In this document: in pieces, positions 1 through 4,736 of the stretch
Layout: every line of letters starts with the position of its first letter
Numbering within the stretch: position 1 is the stretch's first letter
Assembly (NCBI GenBank): GCA_964366065.1
Contig: CAYISF010000040.1
Coordinates: forward strand, 1-5,429
DNA from: JBAZYZ01 sp964366065
GTDB taxonomy: Bacteria; Patescibacteriota; Minisyncoccia; Phycocordibacterales; VMEP01
DNA length: 5,429 nucleotides
Direction of reading: 5' to 3'
The notes under the pieces: generated by a model
What the model was told of the DNA's origin: nothing
The model's database searches: none
The model's input: only the letters and a program-made list of their open reading frames with translations
Made by a program: the position numbers and the translations under genes

Positions 1-32
1 ACTGGCTCATAATTCTCTGATTGTATCACAGA

Positions 33-41
33 TGCTATAAT
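33..41 (+). promoter_or_regulatory. Extended -10 promoter upstream of yqeY
   Basis: TGC directly precedes a perfect TATAAT at 36-41, which is the extended -10 pattern of sigma70-type promoters. No good -35 is present at the right distance (TTCTCT at 13-18), as is usual for this class. Transcription would start near 48 and give a leader of about 47 nt. The same TGCTATAAT string serves the minus-strand operon at 4560-4568. Confidence 0.6.
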
Positions 42-94
42 GAAAAAGTTGATTTTGAATTTTTACTAAAAACTGTTAACTGAAAACTACCCTT

Positions 95-571
95 ATGACT
101 TTACACGAACAAATCAAAGGAGCTCTGAAAGAAGCGATGCTCGCCAAAGACGAGGTCCGGCTACGCACCGTTCGCGGCCTGCTTACCGCGTTCGTCAATG
201 AATTGGTGGCCAAAAAAATGAAACCGGACGGGGTACTTCCCGACGAGGATGCTCTTTCCGTCATAAAGCGCTCCGTCAAACAGCGCAAGGACTCCATAGA
301 ACAATTTACTAAAGGCGGACGAACCGACCTCGCAGAAAACGAACAGAAAGAACTCACAATTTTGGAAAAGTATCTCCCGGAAACAATGTCCCAAGACCAG
401 ATTCGCCCCATCGCGCAGGCCAAGATGCAAGAACTCGGTATTACCGACCTGCCCGACGGTCAGGCGGGAAAATCAAAAGTGGGAATGCTTATGGGCGCGC
501 TTTCAAAGGAACTGAAGGATCAGGCCGAGGGCGCGGATATAAAAGCGGTGGTTGACGAACTCCTTAAATAG
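95..571 (+). CDS. yqeY: GatB/YqeY domain protein
   Basis: A 158-aa stand-alone YqeY-family protein, related to the C-terminal tRNA-binding region of GatB in the Glu/Asp-tRNA amidotransferase. The role of stand-alone YqeY is not firmly known; tRNA binding or helping amidation is the usual suggestion. Family marks seen here are the N-terminal helix (EQIKGALKEAMLAKD, residues 5-19), the 'VRLRTVRGLLTAFVNE' helix (21-36), a conserved 'YLPE.MS' turn near 93-99, and a C-terminal 'VGMLMGALSKELK' helix that matches the family's 'GKVMGALMPKLKG'. The start at 95 fits the family's N-terminus, but no SD precedes it. The protein is about 8-10 residues longer than the usual ~148. The surplus matches a GC-rich insertion coding LPDGQAG at residues 119-125. 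No partner gat genes are in the window. The identification is firm; the exact role is not. Confidence 0.93.
   Translation: MTLHEQIKGALKEAMLAKDEVRLRTVRGLLTAFVNELVAKKMKPDGVLPDEDALSVIKRSVKQRKDSIEQFTKGGRTDLAENEQKELTILEKYLPETMSQDQIRPIAQAKMQELGITDLPDGQAGKSKVGMLMGALSKELKDQAEGADIKAVVDELLK
449..469 (+). repeat. In-frame GC-rich palindromic insertion (LPDGQAG) within yqeY
   Basis: These 21 nt code for residues 119-125 (LPDGQAG). The sequence is a pseudo-palindrome with CCTG/CAGG and CCCG/CGGG interleaved. It falls in the short loop before the last YqeY helix, where homologues have no such residues. I recall similar 'LPDGQAG' and 'LPAGRQA' segments from many Parcubacteria proteins, but could not search for them here. 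Confidence 0.5.
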
Positions 572-581
572 CGGTCGCTTG

Positions 582-621
582 CCCCGTAGTGATTTGCTAG
601 CGGGCAAATCTACTACTGGGG
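582..621 (+). repeat. Bulged hairpin repeat, copy A
   Basis: A 40-nt hairpin: CCCC (582-585), GTAGT (586-590) and GATTTG (591-596) pair with CAAATC (605-610), ACTAC (612-616) and GGGG (618-621). That makes 15 bp broken only by single bulged T residues at 611 and 617, with an 8-nt loop. The core GTAGTGA ... TCTACTAC recurs in copies B, C and D with the bulge in the same place. It begins 10 nt after the yqeY stop codon. Confidence 0.85.
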
Positions 622-648
622 TGGATGAACTTTTGCCGTAACGGTTGA

Positions 649-689
649 CCCCAGTAGTAGAACCTCGTCAGACTTGGTTCACTACGGGG
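649..689 (-). repeat. Bulged hairpin repeat, copy B (inverted copy of A)
   Basis: CCCC (649-652), bulged A653, GTAGT (654-658), bulged A659 and GAACC (660-664) pair with GGTTC (676-680), ACTAC (681-685) and GGGG (686-689), with an 11-nt loop. The outer 13 and 11 nt are exact reverse complements of the outer arms of copy A. The inner stem differs (AACC/GGTT instead of ATTTG/CAAAT) yet still pairs, which is compensatory change. Copy B therefore lies in inverted orientation to A, 27 nt away. Confidence 0.85.
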
Positions 690-693
690 TTAC

Positions 694-771
694 ACCCGGT
701 AGTGAATTTGGCAATACGCGAAGCGTGTAAACCATATTAATGGCTTACTTTGCCAAAATCTACTACCTGGT
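694..771 (+). repeat. Bulged hairpin repeat, copy C (long interior)
   Basis: The 5' arm ACC-c-GGTAGT-GA-a-TTTGGCAA (694-714) pairs with TTGCCAAA-a-TC-t-ACTACC-t-GGT (750-771). Bulged T761 sits exactly where T611 sits in copy A, and the C697/T768 mismatch takes the place of the second bulge. The 35-nt interior holds two further small hairpins, ACGC-gaa-GCGT (716-726) and CCAT-atta-ATGG (732-743), so the unit can fold as a three-way junction. It starts 5 nt after copy B and has the same orientation as A. Confidence 0.8.
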
Positions 772-801
772 TGATTTTTTACATAAAATGTTGTAGAAAA
801 G

Positions 802-825
802 GACCAGTAACAAAACTGGTCTTTT
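802..825 (+). terminator. Intrinsic terminator or attenuator before the 129-aa gene
   Basis: A perfect 7-bp stem, GACCAGT (802-808) and ACTGGTC (815-821), with a 6-nt loop AACAAA, followed by TTTT. It would stop read-through from yqeY and the hairpin cluster. It lies only 23 nt upstream of the ATG at 849 with no room for a promoter in between, so it may also act as an attenuator for that gene. Confidence 0.6.
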
Positions 826-837
826 CATTAGAGCAAA

Positions 838-843
838 AAGGAG
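838..843 (+). promoter_or_regulatory. Shine-Dalgarno deciding the start at 849
   Basis: AAGGAG sits 5 nt before the ATG at 849. The longer frame opening at 750 begins inside hairpin copy C and crosses the 802-825 terminator, so 849 is the better start. Confidence 0.85.
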
Positions 844-848
844 AAACG

Positions 849-1238
849 ATGGATTACGACGAACAGATTATGCTGTGGGACAAACTGTTTGACGGAGAAT
901 GGGCGGAGATAATTGTCGCTACCGTTTCCCCCGCCGGAAGGCAGATAATCGGCTGTCTTATCCCCATGGACGATAAAATATCCGGCGAGGTGAGCGTATT
1001 GGCTGAAGAATACAATGAGGAAGAGCAAGTGGACGTGGCCATTGTGACAAAGCCGTTCGGAAAGAGAAACAGGCCATGTTTAAGCTTGGTCCACCATTTT
1101 TCCGGCATCCATTTGTCGCAGGTTGAACTTGCCCACGCCGCCCAAAACCTGCGCAATCAAGTTTTCCTTTTAACCGGTATGCCGGTAATGCTGACAAGGC
1201 GCATAAGCCAAAAAGCGGCTCTGGCTCGGCTTACTTAG
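849..1238 (+). CDS. Hypothetical protein, 129 aa
   Basis: I do not recognise this protein. It has a good SD at 5 nt and ends just before a terminator, so it is probably expressed. The N-terminal half is acidic (DYDEQ, EEYNEEEQVD near 52-62) with a beta-like stretch 'AEIIVATVSPAGRQIIGCLIP' around residues 19-39. The middle holds 'VDVAIVTKPFGKRNRPC' (61-77). The C-terminal third is helical and more basic, ending in 'TRRISQKAALARLT'. There is no signal peptide or membrane helix, so a soluble cytoplasmic protein is likely. Residues 27-32 (SPAGRQ, nt 927-944) come from a GC-rich stretch like other short palindromic insertions in this window and may be a later addition. Its own promoter is not evident, and transcription may depend on read-through of the upstream hairpins. 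Confidence 0.75.
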   Translation: MDYDEQIMLWDKLFDGEWAEIIVATVSPAGRQIIGCLIPMDDKISGEVSVLAEEYNEEEQVDVAIVTKPFGKRNRPCLSLVHHFSGIHLSQVELAHAAQNLRNQVFLLTGMPVMLTRRISQKAALARLT

Positions 1239-1254
1239 GCATTAGTCACAGTTT

Positions 1255-1285
1255 AAAATCGGCGCCGCAGGGTGCCGATTTTTTA
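1255..1285 (+). terminator. Intrinsic terminator after the 129-aa gene
   Basis: ATCGGCGCC (1258-1266) pairs with GGTGCCGAT (1271-1279), 9 bp including one G-U pair, around a GCAG loop. A T tract follows. The AAAA before it extends the stem into the T tract. It lies about 20 nt after the stop codon at 1238. Confidence 0.88.
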
Positions 1286-1308
1286 TTGTATATGCGGGTT
1301 ATTTTTAC

Positions 1309-1336
1309 TTGACAAAAGTTAATTTTCATGTATGAT
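1309..1336 (+). promoter_or_regulatory. Promoter of the 73-aa gene
   Basis: A perfect TTGACA at 1309-1314, a 16-nt spacer and TATGAT at 1331-1336. Transcription would start near 1343 and give a leader of about 24 nt containing the GGAGG at 1356-1360. Confidence 0.7.
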
Positions 1337-1366
1337 AGTAAATAATATTGTACATGGAGGTGTTAA

Positions 1367-1588
1367 ATGGACATCCAAAAGCTTGCGACGGACGCCGCTA
1401 ACTGGAAACGGGAAAGCGGAAAAAGTATGCCGACTGCAGTAGATGATGTGTTAAAGCGGTACAGCTTTACAAAAACTCAGTACAGCGAAACACGCGAAGC
1501 GGTTTTACGGGAATGCGGCCTGCGGGGCGGCAGGAAATCTCTCGGAACAAAAAGAATTCCGAGACAACTGCGGCTTCAATTCCGTTAG
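1367..1588 (+). CDS. Small basic hypothetical protein, 73 aa
   Basis: I do not recognise the family. The expression signals are complete: promoter TTGACA/TATGAT, GGAGG 6 nt before the ATG, and a strong terminator 12 nt after the stop codon. Residues 1-50 look helical and mixed in charge ('MDIQKLATDAANWKRESGKSM', 'AVDDVLKRYSFTKTQYSETREAVLRE'). Residues 51-73 are strongly basic with repeated Arg/Lys (GLRGGRKS, TKRIPRQLRLQFR) and could contact nucleic acid. The basic tail is coded by two palindromes, CCTGC/GCAGG at 1519-1534 and TCTCGGAA/TTCCGAGA at 1540-1564, so part of it may be a by-product of a repeat insertion. There is no signal peptide or membrane helix. Real gene status is likely; function is unknown. 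Confidence 0.72.
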   Translation: MDIQKLATDAANWKRESGKSMPTAVDDVLKRYSFTKTQYSETREAVLRECGLRGGRKSLGTKRIPRQLRLQFR

Positions 1589-1600
1589 ACCTAATCCAGT

Positions 1601-1626
1601 ACGGGAGCAGAAATGCTCCCGTTTTT
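1601..1626 (+). terminator. GAAA-tetraloop terminator of the 73-aa gene
   Basis: A perfect 9-bp stem, ACGGGAGCA (1601-1609) and TGCTCCCGT (1614-1622), capped by GAAA and followed by TTTT. It lies between two convergent genes and ends next to the stop codon of the glycosylase gene. The minus strand has no T tract after the stem, so it probably stops only plus-strand transcription well. Confidence 0.9.
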
Positions 1627-2149
1627 ATTTATCTTTTTTTAAAACGAATCGATACGGTTTCTTCGCCCACTCTGCGGCGTAACGAATACCGATGCGTGGG
1701 GTACGCAGAATATCTTTTTTTAATACTTTTACTCCCCTATCCTCTATCCATAACCCAGATCTGGGCGACGTTATTTTATTATTTAATTTCTTATCAATTT
1801 TTAGGAATTTTGTTAATTTCGCCGGACCGTTAATCTCACCAGCGGCGCGGATTAAAACCGCCGCCGGATAATCCTTTTTGCCAACGACAATATTCAACAT
1901 CCAGTGCATGCCGTAGGTGAAATAGACATACCAATAACCGGCCGGACCGAACATTACATAGTTCCGCTCGGTTTTACCGCGATGCGCGTGCGAGGCCTTG
2001 TCCTTAAATCCGTCATAGGCCTCGGTTTCGGTAATCATAAGCGCCACTTCCCGCTTCCCTATTTTCCGTACCAAAAACTTCCCAAGAAGCGCCCGGGCAA
2101 TCTCTATGCCGGGTTTATCAAAAAACCCCTGCTTTAACACTTTTCTCAT
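1625..2149 (-). CDS. mpg: DNA-3-methyladenine glycosylase, AAG/MPG family
   Basis: Removes alkylated purines such as 3-methyladenine, and often hypoxanthine, from DNA to begin base excision repair in the cytoplasm. The 174 aa carry the family's core blocks: 'ITETEAYDG' (39-47), 'DKASHAHRGKTERNYVMFGPAGYWYVYFTYGMHWMLNIV' (50-88) and 'GPAKLTKFLKI' near 108-118. By comparison with human AAG, E43 is the catalytic glutamate (E125), Y45 and H54 match the base-pocket Y127 and H136, and the Asn of 'MLNIV' matches N169. The length is slightly below the usual 185-200, and all key blocks are intact. It is the last gene of a three-gene operon. The ATG lies 8 nt after the upstream stop codon, with AAGG as a modest SD in the gap. 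Its link to the secreted Cys-rich protein may be only shared transcription. Confidence 0.95.
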   Translation of the reverse strand: MRKVLKQGFFDKPGIEIARALLGKFLVRKIGKREVALMITETEAYDGFKDKASHAHRGKTERNYVMFGPAGYWYVYFTYGMHWMLNIVVGKKDYPAAVLIRAAGEINGPAKLTKFLKIDKKLNNKITSPRSGLWIEDRGVKVLKKDILRTPRIGIRYAAEWAKKPYRFVLKKDK

Positions 2150-2157
2150 TTACCTTG

Positions 2158-4254
2158 CTAACGCCTTAGTTCCCAAGGATCAAAGAAAGGGAGAGCGACG
2201 CCACCCAAAAGACTTCGTGTAAAACTTCTGATTTGGGATGTGGTTTCTCTCGGTGGATTATTAAGACATATCTGTAGTTCCTGTGTTTCTGTCCATCCGC
2301 ACTGCCCGTTTGCTTGGCGCTCGCACCTTGCTGTTTTATAGCAGGCGTATTCAGCGCGATATTCGCATGTGGTTATCACACTAGGGTCATCAGAGCAAAT
2401 TTGTCCGGAACACCCTCCTTTGTAGCATCCTTTCTGGCTTGGATTTAGGTTAGAGGAAGGCGTAGGAGCCGGAAATGGCAGCGGAGTTTCTCCTTCAAAT
2501 TCCGGAGGTCGTGTGAAATTTCCATCGGGAGCAATTCCTGGCCGTGTTTTCCCAAATTCTGCAGAACATAATTGTAATACTTGTTCAACTTCCGGGGTCG
2601 GACGGCCACTCTTAAACTGGTCCAATGCTTCTTGGCCAAGCTTTTCTTTAAGACAGGCCTCCACTTCGGGTGACATCCCGCGCCCCGGAATACCCGGAAT
2701 ACCTTGGTGTTTATCATCCCCTTCAATGGGCGGCCCTATTAAGCGCGGTTTCTCTGGGCGGAATTGTTCAAAACAAGCGTGCATTTTTTCACTAAGTTCC
2801 GGGGTCGGCTTTGACGCCCCAGATTCCAGTTTTTCAAATTCATCCCCTAATCTTTCTTTCAGACATGAAGCAACTTCCCTAGGCGCGCTTCGCAAGAATC
2901 CTTGTAGTTTTTCCGCTCCCTGCCCTTGGTCTCCGCCGAATCCTTGGCCAGTCCTACGTTCCCCGCCGCCAAAACCTCCTTGTTCAAACCGCATTTGCTC
3001 AAAACATACGCGGAATGTATCCCCTGTCTCCGGCGTCGGTTCGGTCTTTCCGGAACTAATACTTTCATAGGTATCGCCTAATTTTTCCTTAAGACAGGCG
3101 CGCGTGCCCTCTGGCGCCTCTTCAAATACTTTTTTGGGGTCATGGCGCCCGCCGAATTTTTCAAAACACCCTCGCATTCTTTCCCCGACATCAGGACCGG
3201 GGACTAATTTCCCCGATTGTATGTCTTCAATAATTGAGGGGCCGAGCGTGGTTCCCAGGCATTCTTTTACTTCCGGTGGCGTATTCTCAAGCCCTTGGCG
3301 CATACGAACCCAGCCCTCTTTCATTCGTTTCAATTCTTCTTTAGGAATTAATCCATTTTCTTCGGCAAATTTAAAGCACGTTTCTCGATTGGCTTCATCA
3401 TTGCAATATGCATGACAGGATTCCGGAGAATTGCATCCGCCGGGACCTTTGCCTTGGAACTTTTTAATGCGCTCCGCTTCATCTTTCCCGATAAAACCGA
3501 CGCGCTGGCCAAAGGCCGTACATTCTTCAAAATGGCCTGCGGTGCGGCAATAGGCCATACATTCATTTTTATTTTTACAGCCCCCCGGTGTTTCGCCTTT
3601 CTGTGCAAGCTCGCTTAATTTTTTAAATTGTTCCGGAGTTGGTATTCTTCCTTCGCCGTCGGAACCGCTTTCATCACCACGCGCTTGCGCAATGCCTGCT
3701 TTTTCTGCAAAAGCAAAACATTCTTCGGCATGGCTAAAATCACCGCAATATGCCTGACAGGTTGCCCGCGAAGTGCACCCACCCGGCATTTTACCTCCGC
3801 TCTTTAAAAAACTGGCAATCTTTTTCCCTTGCTCATACTCTTGACCTTTGAAATTGTGCTCCCCGGCGAACTGCACGCATTCATCCATATTTGAAAGTTC
3901 TCCACAGTAGGCCTTACATGTTGCCGGTGAATTGCATCCGCCGGGACCGCCTCCCGCCTTCACCTGTAGAGCAAACTTCTCGGAACGCGCTATCTCTTCT
4001 CCATTCATGAGACCATGAGTTTTTGCAAACGCAATACAAGCTTCCATGTTCTCGCCGCTATCGCAGTATGAACGGCAGGATTCTTTGCTATCGCAATTTC
4101 CAAGTTCTGCTACGGGAAAGGTAATGCCAGCAATTTCTCGATCGGCACTACTATCTTCGTTTTGGGCAAAGGCAACGGCGCTAATAATCATTCCGCCCGC
4201 GAAGATAAGCGCGACAAGGACACTTGTCTCAATTTTTTGCATCAATGAATTCAT
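2158..4254 (-). CDS. Large secreted cysteine-repeat protein with C-terminal eight-cysteine cluster
   Basis: A 698-aa exported protein. Residues 9-30 form a signal peptide ending in A-F-A before Q31, a fair signal peptidase I site. Part 1 (54-293) has five copies of one motif with exact spacing C-x5-C-x3-C-x8-C: Cys 54/60/64/73, 107/113/117/126, 160/166/170/179, 226/232/236/245 and 274/280/284/293. Each is followed by a 'FAxxxG'-type helix. Part 2 (about 326-565) has four copies of a second motif, 'PEV..CLKEKLG ... sG...PTPE ... CFEQF', with cysteine pairs 332/363, 387/417, 464/494 and 534/563. Gly/Pro-rich linkers occur around 424-448 and 570-605. Part 3 (610-663) has eight cysteines (610, 615, 620, 630, 638, 644, 652, 663) and 'GGCSGQIC', 'CEYRAEYACY' and 'CGWT', matching the eight-cysteine-cluster domain as I recall it. 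All 36 cysteines fall in even-numbered motifs, which suggests disulfides outside the membrane. There is no LPXTG or C-terminal helix, and no SD before the start. The molecular role is unknown; a surface or adhesive structure is an inference. Confidence 0.9.
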   Translation of the reverse strand: MNSLMQKIETSVLVALIFAGGMIISAVAFAQNEDSSADREIAGITFPVAELGNCDSKESCRSYCDSGENMEACIAFAKTHGLMNGEEIARSEKFALQVKAGGGPGGCNSPATCKAYCGELSNMDECVQFAGEHNFKGQEYEQGKKIASFLKSGGKMPGGCTSRATCQAYCGDFSHAEECFAFAEKAGIAQARGDESGSDGEGRIPTPEQFKKLSELAQKGETPGGCKNKNECMAYCRTAGHFEECTAFGQRVGFIGKDEAERIKKFQGKGPGGCNSPESCHAYCNDEANRETCFKFAEENGLIPKEELKRMKEGWVRMRQGLENTPPEVKECLGTTLGPSIIEDIQSGKLVPGPDVGERMRGCFEKFGGRHDPKKVFEEAPEGTRACLKEKLGDTYESISSGKTEPTPETGDTFRVCFEQMRFEQGGFGGGERRTGQGFGGDQGQGAEKLQGFLRSAPREVASCLKERLGDEFEKLESGASKPTPELSEKMHACFEQFRPEKPRLIGPPIEGDDKHQGIPGIPGRGMSPEVEACLKEKLGQEALDQFKSGRPTPEVEQVLQLCSAEFGKTRPGIAPDGNFTRPPEFEGETPLPFPAPTPSSNLNPSQKGCYKGGCSGQICSDDPSVITTCEYRAEYACYKTARCERQANGQCGWTETQELQICLNNPPRETTSQIRSFTRSLLGGVALPFFDPWELRR

Positions 4255-4272
4255 ATAGTTTGAAAAAGCAGA

Positions 4273-4530
4273 TTATTGAAATGGATTTTTATAGGCATCA
4301 TTGATTGGGTTTGCTATCGGGGTTTGGGAAGGCAGTTTGTCGCTAAGCGGGTCATTTGCTTTTTCATACAGTTCACCTCCCAAACTCTTGGTAGTAGAAG
4401 CCGAGGTAGTAGGTGCTTCTGTTTTAGGTCCCATAATACGAGTTTTGCTCATATACAACATCCCAAGAACAATGAGGAGAATGACGATTCCCCCGATAAT
4501 CAGCAGTCGTTTATTATTTTCTGGGAGCAT
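4273..4530 (-). CDS. Small single-pass membrane protein, 85 aa
   Basis: First gene of the minus-strand operon. K7-R8 precede one hydrophobic helix (about residues 9-27), giving an N-in, C-out topology. A Thr/Ser/Ala/Pro linker (about 30-48) leads to an outer tail with 'GGELYEKANDPL' (51-62), 'NPI' and a final 'YKNPFQ'. I recall similar 'LGGE(L/I)YEK ... NPF' tails in small proteins of Patescibacteria, but the function is not known to me. It lies 18 nt upstream of the secreted Cys-rich gene, so the two are probably co-expressed and may both act at the cell surface. There is no SD before the ATG. The leader is only about 22 nt from the predicted start of transcription. The stop codon and the next start do not overlap. 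Confidence 0.85.
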   Translation of the reverse strand: MLPENNKRLLIIGGIVILLIVLGMLYMSKTRIMGPKTEAPTTSASTTKSLGGELYEKANDPLSDKLPSQTPIANPINDAYKNPFQ

Positions 4531-4559
4531 ATTAAAGAGATTGCACTTTTAATACTTAA

Positions 4560-4568
4560 ATTATAGCA
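4560..4568 (-). promoter_or_regulatory. Extended -10 promoter of the minus-strand operon
   Basis: Read on the minus strand, this is TGC followed by a perfect TATAAT, the same string as upstream of yqeY. No clear -35 is seen. Transcription would start near 4553 and cover the 85-aa, 698-aa and glycosylase genes. Confidence 0.6.
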
Positions 4569-4701
4569 AGGAAGTCAAAATATAATATAAAGTTATACCC
4601 ATCCTTTCTCTATCGGCTTATTCGCACGAATTAGACCATATAACTATATAGTTTGTATAATTGTATTGAACATCAGATTGAAAATATCTTGAGCCAAATC
4701 T
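4569..4701. other. AT-rich divergent spacer
   Basis: No gene is seen here. The stretch separates the minus-strand operon promoter from the plus-strand RNA promoter. It contains a perfect 12-bp palindrome, AACTATATAGTT (4642-4653), directly before a TATAAT at 4656-4661. This could be an operator or a secondary promoter, but no matching -35 is present. Confidence 0.4.
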
Positions 4702-4730
4702 TTGACAAAAGACCGTAGTTCATGTACTCT
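4702..4730 (+). promoter_or_regulatory. Strong sigma70-type promoter of an orphan RNA
   Basis: A perfect TTGACA (4702-4707), an ideal 17-nt spacer and TACTCT (4725-4730). Transcription would start near 4737. No convincing plus-strand coding frame follows, and the next strong feature is the terminator at 4970-5003. Confidence 0.7.
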
Positions 4731-4736
4731 TTCCAT

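Noticed and set aside
582..771. CRISPR array
   Set aside because: The units are inverted and differ in their interior. There are no direct repeats with regular unique spacers and no cas gene.
771..799. Promoter TTGATT/TAGAAA for the 129-aa gene
   Set aside because: Only 4 of 6 matches in each box, and the predicted start would fall inside the 802-825 hairpin.
750..848. N-terminal extension of the 129-aa gene back to an ATG at 750
   Set aside because: The added 33 codons lie over hairpin copy C and the 802-825 terminator, and no SD precedes 750. The ATG at 849 has AAGGAG at 5 nt.
1513..1833. 106-codon plus-strand frame overlapping the 73-aa gene and the glycosylase gene
   Set aside because: It crosses a strong terminator and runs antisense to the well-supported glycosylase gene.
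2513..3070. 185-codon plus-strand frame opposite the Cys-rich gene
   Set aside because: It is the shadow of the repeat-rich minus-strand gene and has no start signals or recognisable family.
4385..4415. Further copies of the GTAGTAGA repeat core (GGTAGTAGAAG and GGTAGTAGGTG)
   Set aside because: They lie in the Thr/Ser/Ala-rich linker codons of the 85-aa gene and have no TCACTAC partner arm, so no hairpin forms.
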